Shown piece by piece: positions 1-9,701 of a stretch of DNA of 55,483 bases (its first letter is position 1; each line of letters starts with the position of its first letter). Position numbers and translations under genes: made by a program. The stretch is from JAAFHB01 sp038236995 (GTDB lineage Bacteria; Bacteroidota; Bacteroidia; Bacteroidales; Prolixibacteraceae): NCBI GenBank assembly GCA_038236995.1, contig JBBRZE010000028.1, forward strand, positions 1 to 55,483, given 5' to 3'. Under the pieces are notes generated by a model. The model was given only the letters and a program-made list of their open reading frames with translations, was not told the origin of the DNA and searched no databases.

Positions 1-230
1 TGATTACAAAAGATAGCGATTTTAAAAATAGTCATTTCATCAAAAAAAGCCCTAAAAAACTAATTAAAATTAATTTGGGCAATATTTCAACAGTTAGATT
101 GCTTGAAATTTTTGAAAGTTGTTACACGCTAATAAATGAAAAATTTGATAATAATTTGGAGTGTTACTTCGAAATAAATAGTGACTATTTTTTAATTATC
201 AATGAAAATGAAAACTTACGATTATCATAG
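1..230 (+). CDS. DUF5615 PIN-like protein, C-terminal part (cut by window edge)
   Basis: An open frame runs in from the left edge (first full codon at base 3) to a TAG at 228-230, giving about 75 residues. It begins ITKDSDF and continues with a lysine-rich KSPKKLIKINLGNIS stretch. This resembles the C-terminal half of DUF5615 PIN-like proteins, where an acidic residue after 'TKD' is followed by 'GN(I/C)S' and a helical tail. Such proteins usually follow a DUF433 partner in toxin-antitoxin-like pairs; the partner would lie outside the window. The start is missing, so nothing can be said about regulation. The assignment rests on motif resemblance only. Confidence 0.55.
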   Translation, partial: ITKDSDFKNSHFIKKSPKKLIKINLGNISTVRLLEIFESCYTLINEKFDNNLECYFEINSDYFLIINENENLRLS

Positions 231-300
231 CCAACCGAATTCACTTTAAAGACATTAGGATAAAGCAATATTTATGATAGCTCTATTTAAGAGAAGTAAT

Positions 301-1155
301 TTATTGAATGACAATTATATTCTTCAGCCAAATTTCAGCCAGTTTTGGCCAGGTTTCGCCGGCAATATTCCCGGACCGCAAACCATAACCATGTCCTCCT
401 TTGGCCAGAAAGTGCAATTCGACAGGTACTTTTGCATCCCTAAGCGCTGTTGCCATTACCAATGCACTATTACTGTAAGTATCGTCAGCAGTTGCGAAAA
501 GAAACATCGGCGGCGTATTTCGATCCACAGTTAATTCTGCGGTTAGTGATCTGTTGGTTCCAAGGTCAAGATATGCCGGATAAATCAAAAGTGCAAAATC
601 GGGACGGCATGATAATGAATCTGCTTTATCGACAGGAGAATAAGTCTTCTTTGAAGATAAAGTAGCAACCCTTGCTGATAAACTTCCACCTGCAGAGAAT
701 CCCATAATCCCTAAATGATGCGGTTTCAATCCGTACTTTTCAGCATCATTTCTGATAATACGGATTGCCCTTTGAGCATCCATTAAAGCACCTTCCTGCT
801 TTTTTGGAACACGGTATTGCAGTACAAATGCTGTAAATCCTTGTTTCGTTAGCCAGTCTGCAATTTCATATCCTTCTAAGTTGATTGCAAGAATTTCATA
901 GCCTCCACCGGGACAAACAATTACACCAGCACCGTTATTGTTTTCTTTTGATGGTTTGAAGACCAGAAATGACGGATTGGTTACATCGGTCAGCCTGATG
1001 ACGTCTCTTTCTTTATTTGGCGTTTGTACAGGATCGTGTTTGGTTTCTGTTTCTCCGGGTACCTTATCGGGCCAAATGTAGACCGGTTTCTGATTTTGAC
1101 TGTAGCTGGTTATTGATAACATTGTAATGGCAATCAAGACAAATAGTTTTTTCAT
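301..1155 (-). CDS. Secreted alpha/beta-hydrolase, acetyl-xylan-esterase-like
   Basis: A 284-residue protein with a signal peptide ending near residue 19 (SITSYS|Q), so it acts in the periplasm or outside. The core is an alpha/beta-hydrolase. An oxyanion-type CPGGGY segment lies near residue 81, the nucleophile Ser154 is in GFSAGG, Asp224/225 is in TADDTYS and His255 is in GGHGYG, giving a full Ser-Asp-His triad. The closest family type is the small BD-FAE/acetyl-xylan-esterase-like enzymes that deacylate sugars or small esters. It is the last gene in its direction, separated from pckA by a terminator at 1224-1256, so it is transcribed alone. The substrate cannot be read from sequence. Confidence 0.85.
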   Translation of the reverse strand: MKKLFVLIAITMLSITSYSQNQKPVYIWPDKVPGETETKHDPVQTPNKERDVIRLTDVTNPSFLVFKPSKENNNGAGVIVCPGGGYEILAINLEGYEIADWLTKQGFTAFVLQYRVPKKQEGALMDAQRAIRIIRNDAEKYGLKPHHLGIMGFSAGGSLSARVATLSSKKTYSPVDKADSLSCRPDFALLIYPAYLDLGTNRSLTAELTVDRNTPPMFLFATADDTYSNSALVMATALRDAKVPVELHFLAKGGHGYGLRSGNIAGETWPKLAEIWLKNIIVIQ

Positions 1156-1223
1156 AGTTTCATTATTATTTCGTCTGCGTACTAATTCACATCTTGTAAA
1201 AGTACCAATTCATTTTCATTGGC

Positions 1224-1256
1224 AAAAAAAAACCTGCCGTTTCAGACAGGTTTTTA
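1224..1256 (-). terminator. Rho-independent terminator after pckA
   Basis: An AAAACCTG...CAGGTTTT hairpin with a short loop is flanked by A-runs and T-runs on both sides. It sits just downstream of the pckA stop and upstream of the esterase gene, so it should end pckA transcription; the symmetry lets it work in both directions. Confidence 0.8.
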
Positions 1257-1282
1257 AATAAAGAAACAAACAGGTAAAATTC

Positions 1283-2881
1283 TTAGTCTAAATGTGGACC
1301 GGCAGAAATTAATGCCTTACCATCTTCAGTGTCACAATATTGTTCGAAGTTTTTGATATACTTGGCAGCCAATAATTTTGCTTTAGAAGTCCATTCCGCT
1401 TCAGTGGCATAAGTATCACGTGGATCAAGGATGCCAGCGTCAACACCATTTAAAGTTTTAGGAGCGACTAAATTCAATACCGGGATCTTCACTGTTTCAG
1501 CCTTATCGATTGAACCATCGATGATCGCATCAATAATCGCACGGGTGTTTTTCAATGAAATACGTTTGCCTGTTCCGTTCCATCCAGTATTAACAAGGTA
1601 TGCTTTAGCACCATGTTCATTCATTTTATCAGACAAAACACTTGCGTAAACAGTAGGGTGTAACGTAAGGAAAGCTTCACCAAACGCAGGTGAAAATGAA
1701 GGAACTGGTTCAGTAATACCACGTTCAGTTCCGGCTAATTTTGAAGTATAACCACAAAGGAAGTGATACTGAGCTGATTTTTCGTCCAAAATAGATACTG
1801 GAGGTAATACACCAAATGCATCTGCCGACAGGTAAATAATTTTCTTTGCGTGTCCTGCTTTCGAAGGAGAAACAATTTTGTTGATATGATAGATCGGATA
1901 GGAAACGCGTGTGTTTTCAGTTTTCGAAGCTTCTTTTGAAAAGTCAGCAGTTCCATCAGCCAAAACAGTTACGTTTTCCAACAAAGCGTCGCGTTTGATT
2001 GCACGCCAAATATCTGGTTCTTGTTCTTTGCTCAGATCGATAACTTTAGCATAGCAACCACCTTCGTAGTTGAATACACCATGATTATCCCAACCGTGTT
2101 CATCGTCACCAATCAGGTAACGTTTAGGATCGGCGGATAAGGTTGTTTTACCTGTCCCTGAAAGGCCAAAGAATACAGCAACATCGCCTGCTTCGCCCAC
2201 ATTAGCCGAGCAGTGCATAGAGGCAATACCTTTTAATGGCAGATAAAAGTTCATCAATGAGAAAATACCTTTTTTCATTTCGCCACCATACCATGTGCCG
2301 CCACAAACTGCCATTTTTTGACCTAAGTTGAAAAGCACGAATACTTCAGAATTTAATCCTTGTTCTTTCCAGTTTGGGTTGGTTGCTTTTGAACCATTTA
2401 AAAATATGAAATCTGGTTCTCCGAAATTTGCTAATTCGTAGTGTGAAGGACGGATGAACATATTCGATACAAAATGAGCCTGCCATGCAACTTCCATTAC
2501 GAAGCGAACTTTCATGCGTGTATCAGAATTGGTACCACAAAAACAATCAACGACGTATAATTTTTCGGATGTACCGAGTTGGTCGGTTACCAGGCTTTTG
2601 CAATTATCCCACACATCTGTGTTGATTGGTTGGTTGATTGTTCCGTCCCACCACATGTCTTTTTCAGTGATAGCATCTTTTACAAAGTATTTGTCCTTAG
2701 GAGATCTTCCTGTAAAAATACCTGTATCAACAGATACGGCTCCAGAGTCCGTAAGAATACCTTTTTCGAATCCTTTATTTTTAGGATCCATTTCTGCCTG
2801 GTAAAGTTCCTCGTAGGTTGGGTTGTAAATCACTTCAGCATTAGTATCAATGCCATACTTTAAAAGATCTGCATTTTTCAT
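1283..2881 (-). CDS. pckA: Phosphoenolpyruvate carboxykinase (ATP)
   Basis: A 532-residue enzyme of the usual length for ATP-type PEPCK. It interconverts oxaloacetate + ATP with PEP + CO2 + ADP. In gluconeogenesis it runs toward PEP; in many anaerobic Bacteroidota it runs in the carboxylating direction to make ATP on the way to succinate. Visible signatures are FTGRSPKDK near residue 56, the kinase-1a loop GLSGTGKTTLS at 239-249 and the metal-binding IGDDEHGW at 257-264. Start MKNADLLKYGID is standard. A candidate -7 element lies at 2934-2941. It is monocistronic, bounded by a terminator downstream. Confidence 0.97.
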   Translation of the reverse strand: MKNADLLKYGIDTNAEVIYNPTYEELYQAEMDPKNKGFEKGILTDSGAVSVDTGIFTGRSPKDKYFVKDAITEKDMWWDGTINQPINTDVWDNCKSLVTDQLGTSEKLYVVDCFCGTNSDTRMKVRFVMEVAWQAHFVSNMFIRPSHYELANFGEPDFIFLNGSKATNPNWKEQGLNSEVFVLFNLGQKMAVCGGTWYGGEMKKGIFSLMNFYLPLKGIASMHCSANVGEAGDVAVFFGLSGTGKTTLSADPKRYLIGDDEHGWDNHGVFNYEGGCYAKVIDLSKEQEPDIWRAIKRDALLENVTVLADGTADFSKEASKTENTRVSYPIYHINKIVSPSKAGHAKKIIYLSADAFGVLPPVSILDEKSAQYHFLCGYTSKLAGTERGITEPVPSFSPAFGEAFLTLHPTVYASVLSDKMNEHGAKAYLVNTGWNGTGKRISLKNTRAIIDAIIDGSIDKAETVKIPVLNLVAPKTLNGVDAGILDPRDTYATEAEWTSKAKLLAAKYIKNFEQYCDTEDGKALISAGPHLD

Positions 2882-2933
2882 TGTAAGTAATTAAATTTTA
2901 ACAATTTCAATAATGTATTGATTTTCCTGGCAC

Positions 2934-2941
2934 CAAAAATA
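2934..2941 (-). promoter_or_regulatory. -7 promoter element of pckA
   Basis: On the minus strand this reads TATTTTTG, an exact match to the Bacteroidota -7 consensus TAnnTTTG, about 50 bases before the pckA start. No clear -33 TTTG is seen at the right spacing. Confidence 0.5.
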
Positions 2942-2999
2942 CCCATTTTACCCCGCATTAAAGAAGGACAAATATTAAATTAAGATCATCAATCACGGT

Positions 3000-4115
3000 C
3001 TATGAGGTTTTCCTGTACCTGAAAATTGCCAATCCGAACATTGAAACTGCAAATGTCGATAACGCTGCAAACTCATTAAAGATATCGGGAAAATTTGATC
3101 CTTTGAGGATAATGCTTCTCATGATTTTTACGAAATAGTAAAGCGGATTCGCATAATCGAGCTTCTGCGCCCAATCAGGCATACTCTCTACAGGCGTAAA
3201 TAGTCCGCTCATCAGGATAAAAACAATCAACATGAAAAAGGTTACAAATGTGGCTTGCTGCACGGTATCACTGATAGTGGAGATGAAAAGCCCCAGCGAC
3301 AGTACAAGTACAAGATAGATACTAGCCATGCCAAATAGGAGTGGCATACTTCCCCGGATTGGAATATTAAAAGCTAATCGCGCAATTAACAGTCCAAAGG
3401 CAAGATCAAATAACCCGATTGCCAAAAATGGGAGGAGTTTTCCGGCAATGAACTGCCATTTTTTGATGGGTGTAACATTTATCTGTTCAATCGTTCCGAG
3501 CTCCTTTTCCCGAACAAGATTCATTCCGCCCAGCAACATCCCGATTACGGTTATTAAGACCACGAGAATTCCCGGTGCCATATAATATTTAAAGTTGAGT
3601 TGCGGATTGAACCAATAAGTTGGTTTGATGTCGATGCTTTTTATCAGGCCTGCTTCCGGTTTCCCCGTTTTGATCAATATCTTTTGGCTATAATTTCCGA
3701 TCACATTCGAAAGGTATCCAAACGAAAGCTGAGCCGCCATACCATTAATTGCATCAACAAGTATCTGGACATCCGCTTTTTTACTCAACGTTAAATCTTT
3801 GTCAAAATTTCGGGGAATGACGAGTGCCAGATCAATCTTATTCCGCATTAAAAGATCTTCAGCATCTTTCGTATTGGCGAGGTTTTGCCGGACAACAAAG
3901 AACGGATTTCCCGTAATCTCGGCGGTCAGTTTTCGCGATGAAGCTGAATTGTCAAAATCAACAATGGCAAGATCAACCTGCCGAAGCTCGTTGGTTGCTG
4001 CAAATACAAGGATCAGCATCTGGAGCAGCGGCATCACAAAAATTACGGGTAGCATCCCTTTGTTGCGAAAGATCTGAGTAAACTCTTTTTGAAGAATATA
4101 GAATAGTGTTCGCAT
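3000..4115 (-). CDS. ABC-2 type transporter permease
   Basis: A 371-residue inner-membrane permease of the YbhS/YbhR/YhhJ class. It has one N-terminal membrane helix (about residues 20-40), a large extracytoplasmic region (about 45-175) and five hydrophobic helices in the C-terminal half. The cytoplasmic REKELGTIEQINVTP motif, near residue 203, is the typical ABC-2 coupling segment. It is the last gene of the exporter operon, starting 6 bases after the stop of the paralogous permease at 4122-5228. The two permeases should form a heterodimer with the ATPases upstream. The substrate is unknown; related systems export drugs or other hydrophobic compounds. Confidence 0.9.
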   Translation of the reverse strand: MRTLFYILQKEFTQIFRNKGMLPVIFVMPLLQMLILVFAATNELRQVDLAIVDFDNSASSRKLTAEITGNPFFVVRQNLANTKDAEDLLMRNKIDLALVIPRNFDKDLTLSKKADVQILVDAINGMAAQLSFGYLSNVIGNYSQKILIKTGKPEAGLIKSIDIKPTYWFNPQLNFKYYMAPGILVVLITVIGMLLGGMNLVREKELGTIEQINVTPIKKWQFIAGKLLPFLAIGLFDLAFGLLIARLAFNIPIRGSMPLLFGMASIYLVLVLSLGLFISTISDTVQQATFVTFFMLIVFILMSGLFTPVESMPDWAQKLDYANPLYYFVKIMRSIILKGSNFPDIFNEFAALSTFAVSMFGLAIFRYRKTS

Positions 4116-4121
4116 GGTTGA

Positions 4122-5228
4122 CTATTGAAGACGGATTTTAAATTTTCGGATACTTATAAAAATAAACAGCGCTGACATTGCCAATAAAACCAGAGTGTTA
4201 GGCCATATCTCATTCAATCCGCCACCTTTGAGCATTACAGTCCGGTTGATTTCAATAAACCAGCGCGGCGGCATCAGATTCGCAACAATTTGCAGAGGGA
4301 TTGGCATATTCTTAACAGGAAATATAAAACCAGAGAGCAATAAACTTGGCAACATAAGGACAAAACCTGATATTGCCATCGCTGTAAGCTGACTGTCAAC
4401 AAAAGTGGAGATCAAAATTCCAAGCGTAAGTGCCAGAAAAATATAAAGGAGAATCTCGGCGAGTAATAAGGCAAAACTACCGATTACAGGGACATTGAAT
4501 ACCAGCATGCCTAATGCTAATACAACCAACGCACTAACGATTGATAGTATCATATAAGGCACTACCTTGCCTAAAATGATCTGAATCGGTTTAAGCGGCG
4601 AAGCGAGCAGGATCTCCATTGTTCCCATCTCTTTTTCACGGGCAATGGTAATTGCGGTCATCATTGCGGAGATCAGCATTAAGATTACAGCGATCAGACC
4701 CGGTATGAAATTATAGGCATCGCGCATGTTTTCGTTGAAAAGCATTCTGACCTTAATATTTATGCCAGGAGGAGATTGGTTTTTCATAAACTCTTCTTTG
4801 ACAAAGCTATTGGTGATCGCTGTGGTGTAATTTACTATCAATTGTGCGGCATTAGGCTCAGAGGCGTCGGCAATCACCTGAATTGCTGCTTTTCCCTCAT
4901 TCATCAGATGAAGGGCAAAATCGGGTTCAAAAACGACAATCTCTTTTACTGTTCCACTCCGGAAAAGACTTTCATAATCACTCTCAGAGCTGGGAATTGC
5001 GGTTAATTGAAAGAATCCTGAGGATAATAATCTTTGGCTTAGGCGTTTACTTAAATCATCTTTTGAATGATCAACAATTGCTAATTTCACATTACGAACC
5101 TCGTTGGTCATTACATAACCAAAAAGCATCAACTGTGCAATTGGAATCCCGAACAGAATAATCAGGGTCCGCGGATCACGAAAAATATGGTAAAACTCCT
5201 TTCGGAGAAATGCAAGGAATCTGTTCAT
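4122..5228 (-). CDS. ABC-2 type transporter permease
   Basis: A 368-residue paralogue of the permease that follows it, with the same plan: an N-terminal helix around residue 22-42, a long periplasmic loop and five C-terminal helices. The signature REKEMGTMEILLASPL lies near residue 197. Its start codon overlaps the stop of the ATPase gene upstream by 4 bases (ATGA), showing translational coupling. In the YbhFSR arrangement, which this operon matches gene for gene, the two permeases pair to form the channel. Confidence 0.9.
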   Translation of the reverse strand: MNRFLAFLRKEFYHIFRDPRTLIILFGIPIAQLMLFGYVMTNEVRNVKLAIVDHSKDDLSKRLSQRLLSSGFFQLTAIPSSESDYESLFRSGTVKEIVVFEPDFALHLMNEGKAAIQVIADASEPNAAQLIVNYTTAITNSFVKEEFMKNQSPPGINIKVRMLFNENMRDAYNFIPGLIAVILMLISAMMTAITIAREKEMGTMEILLASPLKPIQIILGKVVPYMILSIVSALVVLALGMLVFNVPVIGSFALLLAEILLYIFLALTLGILISTFVDSQLTAMAISGFVLMLPSLLLSGFIFPVKNMPIPLQIVANLMPPRWFIEINRTVMLKGGGLNEIWPNTLVLLAMSALFIFISIRKFKIRLQ

Positions 5229-5953
5229 CGTGCAATTTTTAAAAATACTTCATCCATGTTGGCTGCATTGTAATGTTCTTTCAACTTCTCAGGGGTGTCG
5301 AGCGCAACAATTTTCCCGTCGGCCATGATCGAAACCCGGTCGCAATATTCAGCTTCATCCATATAATGGGTCGTTACAAAAACGGTAATTCCCTTTTCTA
5401 CCGCCTCGTAAATTAAGTTCCAAAATTGCCGGCGTGTGATCGGATCAACTCCGCCAGTTGGTTCGTCGAGAAAAACGATTTTAGGATTGTGAAGAATAGC
5501 TATCGAAAAGGCCAGTTTTTGTTTCCAACCAAGCGGCAGATCCCCGATTTTACGATTTTCGTAGGCCGTAAGTTCTAGTCTGTCAAGCATCTCGGCAGTT
5601 TTCGCTTTTCGTTCTGCAATCTTCATTCCGTAAACGCCGCCATAAAATCGGATGTTCTCATAAACCGTCAAATCTTCGTACAACGAGAACTTCTGGCTCA
5701 TGTAACCTATGTTCTGCTTGATCTTTTCGGTTTGCCGGAATACATCAAATCCTGCAACAGACATTTGACCAGAAGTGGGAGTGGAGAGCCCGCATAAAAT
5801 CCGGATAGCAGTTGTTTTTCCGGCACCATTGGCACCAAGAAATCCAAAGATCTCGCCTTTGTAGACTTCGAAATTAAGGTTGTCGTTGGCAACAAAATTT
5901 CCGAATTTCTTCACCATATTTTTTACGGTAATTACCGATTCTTTTGTTATCAT
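5225..5953 (-). CDS. ABC transporter ATP-binding protein
   Basis: A 242-residue nucleotide-binding domain. Walker A is GANGAGKTT (near residue 40) and Walker B is IVFLDEPTGGVDP (near residue 160), followed by the H-loop TTHYMDEAEYCDR. The signature loop is degenerate (IGDLPLGWKQK instead of LSGGxxQ), as in the second half of fused YbhF proteins. Here the two halves of YbhF are separate genes overlapping by 4 bases. It powers export together with the ATPase upstream. Confidence 0.92.
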   Translation of the reverse strand: MITKESVITVKNMVKKFGNFVANDNLNFEVYKGEIFGFLGANGAGKTTAIRILCGLSTPTSGQMSVAGFDVFRQTEKIKQNIGYMSQKFSLYEDLTVYENIRFYGGVYGMKIAERKAKTAEMLDRLELTAYENRKIGDLPLGWKQKLAFSIAILHNPKIVFLDEPTGGVDPITRRQFWNLIYEAVEKGITVFVTTHYMDEAEYCDRVSIMADGKIVALDTPEKLKEHYNAANMDEVFLKIAR

Positions 5954-6867
5954 GATTTCTCTTTTGGTTTGTTCATCAGAAAGATAAATACATCTTCAAT
6001 TGTTGCTTCGGCCGAATCAATAGCAATTTCAACTTCACCGTTTTGCATTAAAAATTGTTGAATCGCTTCTTTAGAATAAACTCCTTTTGGGGTGACCAGG
6101 TGTAAGACCTGCCCAAAACTGTTGACCGAGATCATCGAATGTAGCTTTTCAAGAAACTTTGAAGTATTATAAATCTTTCGGGTTTTGATAGTCCATAGAT
6201 CTTCAGGAAATGACTTTGTCATATCCTGTGGAGTTGCTACCGACATCAGATTCCCTTGCTGTATCAATGCAATCCTATCACACAAGGATGCCTCGTCCAT
6301 ATATGGGGTGGATACCAGAATCGTAATTCCCATCTCTTTTAGACGCTTCAGCATATCCCAAAATTCCTTGCGTGAAACGGCATCGACACCTGTTGTAGGC
6401 TCATCAAGAATCAGAATTTCGGGTTTATGAATCAGTGCGCACGAAAGCGCCAGTTTTTGTTTCATCCCACCTGAAAGTTTGCCAGCCCGACGGGTTTTAA
6501 ATGGTTCAATCTGCTGATAAATATCTTTAATCAGATAGTAATTTTTCTGAATGGTTGTACCGAAGACAGTTGCGAAAAATTTCAGATTCTCTTCGACAGT
6601 CAGATCGGGATAAAGCGAAAACCGACCGGGCATGTAACCGGTGATCAGTCTTACCTTTTTGTAATCGGATACGACATCCAGCCCGTTCATGGTTGCTGAA
6701 CCTCCGTCTGGAAGCAGAAGCGACATCAGGATGCGCATCAGTGTTGTTTTTCCTGCTCCGTCAGGTCCGATCAATCCGAAGAGTTCTCCTTGTTCAACAG
6801 TAAGGGAAACCTTCTCAAGCGCAACAACATCTGCGAACTGTTTATGAATATTTTTGACTTCAATCAT
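5950..6867 (-). CDS. ABC transporter ATP-binding protein
   Basis: A 305-residue ATPase. Walker A is GPDGAGKTTLMR (about residues 34-45). It has a good signature KLSGGMKQKL, Walker B LILDEPTTGVDAVS and an H-loop variant STPYMDEASLCDR in which the switch histidine is replaced by Pro or Tyr. A C-terminal extension of about 80 residues resembles the accessory domain of YbhF-like ATPases. Its partner gene has a poor signature loop, so the pair is probably an asymmetric heterodimer with one fully competent ATP site. It starts 13 bases after the HlyD gene stop. Confidence 0.92.
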   Translation of the reverse strand: MIEVKNIHKQFADVVALEKVSLTVEQGELFGLIGPDGAGKTTLMRILMSLLLPDGGSATMNGLDVVSDYKKVRLITGYMPGRFSLYPDLTVEENLKFFATVFGTTIQKNYYLIKDIYQQIEPFKTRRAGKLSGGMKQKLALSCALIHKPEILILDEPTTGVDAVSRKEFWDMLKRLKEMGITILVSTPYMDEASLCDRIALIQQGNLMSVATPQDMTKSFPEDLWTIKTRKIYNTSKFLEKLHSMISVNSFGQVLHLVTPKGVYSKEAIQQFLMQNGEVEIAIDSAEATIEDVFIFLMNKPKEKS

Positions 6868-6880
6868 TATGGAGCCGATA

Positions 6881-7753
6881 TTAAAATTTTATTTCACCGG
6901 GCATACCCAGTTTCAGCGAACCATCGTTGGGAACGCGCACTTTTGCGGCATATACCAGTTTGACACGTTCTTCGCGGGTCTGAATAATTTTAGGGGTGAA
7001 TTCAGCTTCGGACGAAATCCACGCTATACTTCCCGTGATCTCTTTAATCCCATCAATTCCGTCAATCATCACTTTAACATTACCTCCGACTTTGACCTGG
7101 GTAAGTTGTGGTCCGCTCACGTAAACCCTGAGGATCAGGGTATCCATATTTGCGAGTTTGTAAAGAGATTTTCCGGGTGCTGCAAGTTCGCCTGTTTCAG
7201 CATATTTCTCAAGTATAATACCGGATATCGGAGCTTTTACAACAGATGTTCCAATTCTGTCATTTAATACAGCAATCTGGGCATCAACAGCTTCAGCGCT
7301 TTTTTCGATTGCTGATATTTGCGCGGCATATGCTTTTTTCTGCTTTCCCGTTAGTGCGATTTGTCCGTCAATGTCATCCATTTGCTTTGGGGTTGCAGCG
7401 CCTTCTGCAAGCATTTTTTTGATTCGTTCCTGGTCTTTCTGAACATTGGTAATTTGCTGATCTGAAACTGCTATTGATGCAAATATTCCGGCCTTCTGAG
7501 CCAATACCGATTCTTTTTGAGCCAGCAGCTGGCTACGCTGAAGTGTAAGATTAGCTGAATCAGTGATGGCCATTACGTCCCCTTTTTTTACGCTTTCGCC
7601 TTCGTTAAAGGCTGTCAGCATGATTTTTCCACTATTTTCAGACGAAACAATTACCTCGTCGGTTTCGAAATTTCCAGAGGCATCGGACTTTGTTTTATTA
7701 TTTGAGCAAGCACCGAGCAGGATGATCATCGATAAAAATAAAAATGTTCTCAT
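6881..7753 (-). CDS. HlyD-family membrane-fusion lipoprotein (periplasmic adaptor)
   Basis: I place the start at 7753 rather than 7807. The shorter reading opens MRTFLFLSMIILLGACSN with a clear lipobox (LGAC), while the longer one adds a polar leader before it. The 290-residue product is a periplasmic adaptor. It has a biotinyl-lipoyl half motif near residues 30-60, a coiled-coil hairpin rich in Gln/Lys/Ala (about 75-165), the second half motif VVKAPISGIILEKYAETGE and a beta-barrel segment. It should bridge the ABC permeases to the TolC-like protein encoded 18 bases upstream. This is the YbhG/YhiI type of adaptor. Confidence 0.9.
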   Translation of the reverse strand: MRTFLFLSMIILLGACSNNKTKSDASGNFETDEVIVSSENSGKIMLTAFNEGESVKKGDVMAITDSANLTLQRSQLLAQKESVLAQKAGIFASIAVSDQQITNVQKDQERIKKMLAEGAATPKQMDDIDGQIALTGKQKKAYAAQISAIEKSAEAVDAQIAVLNDRIGTSVVKAPISGIILEKYAETGELAAPGKSLYKLANMDTLILRVYVSGPQLTQVKVGGNVKVMIDGIDGIKEITGSIAWISSEAEFTPKIIQTREERVKLVYAAKVRVPNDGSLKLGMPGEIKF

Positions 7754-7825
7754 TTTATAGGTCGTTTGTGATTTTGAATGGTTTTTGAAAGATGTGATCT
7801 GGTTCATATCTGATTTTTTAAATGT

Positions 7826-9088
7826 CTATTCTCCTTTAATTGTCTGGTAATTCACCGATGCCTGAACCAATTGAACCTTGCGGGTTTCAAGGTTTGCCTT
7901 GGCCTGAAGCGCTGCGTTAAGATCCCGGATATAATCAGCGGAAGTTATCGCTCCGTTTTCGAGTGCCACGGCTGAACGTTTACAGATCTGGTCTTTAATT
8001 GCAACTATTTGTTCATCGCTGCTTATCAGACTTTTGAGTTTTTGTGTGTTGTTTTCTTCCTGGGTTAATGACATCTTTATTGCACGACTGAAGTTATCAA
8101 GATTGGTATCGATGATGTCCTTTTGAAGTTTCATGGAGGTTCTTTCACGACGTGTTTTGTGCCAATCCCAGATGTTCCACGATAATCCTGCCCCAACCAT
8201 ATACCAGTCGGCAAAATTGTTGTCGAGCATATTTAAACCAGGACGACCATAACCTGCCTGACCAAACGCATATACATATGGCTTCCTTGCATTTGACAGG
8301 ACTTCATCACTTTTATCAAGTTTCGATTTCTGCAACGTGAACAGCATCAATTCGGGCCTTTTAAGTTCATAGTTAAGGTTGATCGTAACCAACACTGGTT
8401 TAGTAAATGTAATTTGCTCTGAGATTGTTGCACCGGTAACGATTTCAAGCAGTCCCCAGGTTGTTTGACGGGTCGAATTCAGTTCTGTCTCCTGTTGTTC
8501 TGCGAGCAGTTTTTCAGCCCTTAACTGATCCAATTCGTTGGGTAACGAAACACCGTTGTTTACAGCCGAACTCACAATTTTTATTCTTTCGTCAAGGGTT
8601 TCCTTTTTTAGATCAACAATTCTTAAATTCTCCTGAATTATCAAAGCATTAAAATATAGTGTATTTACTGTTTCCTTGATTTTATATAACTCAGTTTCAT
8701 TTTGTTGTTTCGAAACCAAACGGTCAGCTTCTTCTAGTTCTCCTCTCTTTTTTGCTGCACCTCCGTCAAAGAGTTTTTGCCGGATATCGACATACGCTTT
8801 GTACTGATCTTTTGAAAGTGGTTCGGGACCGGCAAATCCGGGTACATTTAATGCCAACTTGGTGACATCCGATTGCCAGGAAGCCCTCGCTGTCAGATCG
8901 AACTGAGGCAGATTCGATACTTGGATATTTTGTTGCCGCAGTTCCGAAATCTGGTCAATAATGCCAGCTTGCCTTAATAATGGGTGGTTTTTTAGGGCCA
9001 TTGATTGACAACTGTCTAAGGTCAGCTCCTGACCGTATGACCAGGAAACTGTAAAGGCAAAAAATAAAATTGAAATTAGTCTTCTCAT
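7826..9088 (-). CDS. TolC-family outer-membrane efflux protein
   Basis: A 420-residue protein with a signal peptide (cleavage near WSYGQ), followed by two repeats of long amphipathic helices and short beta segments typical of OEP/TolC proteins; for example ELDQLRAEKLLAEQQETELN and the second-half GLSWNIWDWHKTRRER strand-turn. It forms the outer-membrane duct for the ABC exporter downstream. It overlaps the TetR gene stop by 4 bases, so regulator and exporter are one transcript. Confidence 0.9.
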   Translation of the reverse strand: MRRLISILFFAFTVSWSYGQELTLDSCQSMALKNHPLLRQAGIIDQISELRQQNIQVSNLPQFDLTARASWQSDVTKLALNVPGFAGPEPLSKDQYKAYVDIRQKLFDGGAAKKRGELEEADRLVSKQQNETELYKIKETVNTLYFNALIIQENLRIVDLKKETLDERIKIVSSAVNNGVSLPNELDQLRAEKLLAEQQETELNSTRQTTWGLLEIVTGATISEQITFTKPVLVTINLNYELKRPELMLFTLQKSKLDKSDEVLSNARKPYVYAFGQAGYGRPGLNMLDNNFADWYMVGAGLSWNIWDWHKTRRERTSMKLQKDIIDTNLDNFSRAIKMSLTQEENNTQKLKSLISSDEQIVAIKDQICKRSAVALENGAITSADYIRDLNAALQAKANLETRKVQLVQASVNYQTIKGE

Positions 9089-9684
9089 GCTTCTATCATT
9101 TTTAAAATCAAATTTTTAACTACCTCTTTTCGTTCATGTAGAAATTGATTGTATGCTTCATGATTATCATTAAAATACACCATTTGCAACAAGGGTCTTG
9201 CGATAAAAGGAAATACAAGCATTCCCAATAAACTAATTACAATATGCCGTGGATCAAGTTTTGACAAATTGTCCGAATCAACTTCATTTAAAAGCAAGTC
9301 GAGTATCTTTTGCGGTTCAATTCCCGATTCAAACATGAGGTTTTTTAATACTTTAGGATCACGGTTGATCTCGCTAATAATGAATTGTGGAACATAGGGA
9401 TTGGCTTGAATCAGATCAATATAGTTGTCTATAAATTCGATCAGCTTTTGTTTGGCAGAAGCTTCGGAAGAAATTGTGTCTCTTACTTTTACAAAGAATT
9501 TGGAAAAGGTATCTTTGAATACTGCTTTAAAAAGATTCTCCTTACTTCTAAAGTAATAGTGCAAAAGTGCCTTATTCATACCTGCTTCATCGGCAATTTC
9601 CTGCATTCTTGCCCCGTCCATTCCCTTAAGAATAAATATTCGCCTTGCTGCTTCGTAAATCTTCTGCTCTGTTGTGCTGTCCAT
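9085..9684 (-). CDS. TetR-family repressor of the exporter operon
   Basis: The open frame extends to 9765, but the first 27 codons would run through an operator-like palindrome and encode an unlikely leader. The start at 9684 (MDSTTEQKIYEAARR) gives a normal 199-residue TetR protein and has AAGGAT about 7 bases upstream. The helix-turn-helix is at about residues 24-45 (MQEIADEAGMNKALLHYYF), and the rest is a helical ligand-binding domain. It is the first gene of a seven-gene operon and should repress it by binding the two palindromes at 9702-9717 and 9774-9789. The ligand, probably a substrate of the exporter, is unknown. Confidence 0.88.
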   Translation of the reverse strand: MDSTTEQKIYEAARRIFILKGMDGARMQEIADEAGMNKALLHYYFRSKENLFKAVFKDTFSKFFVKVRDTISSEASAKQKLIEFIDNYIDLIQANPYVPQFIISEINRDPKVLKNLMFESGIEPQKILDLLLNEVDSDNLSKLDPRHIVISLLGMLVFPFIARPLLQMVYFNDNHEAYNQFLHERKEVVKNLILKMIEA

Positions 9685-9701
9685 GAATTTATCCTTTTGG
9701 T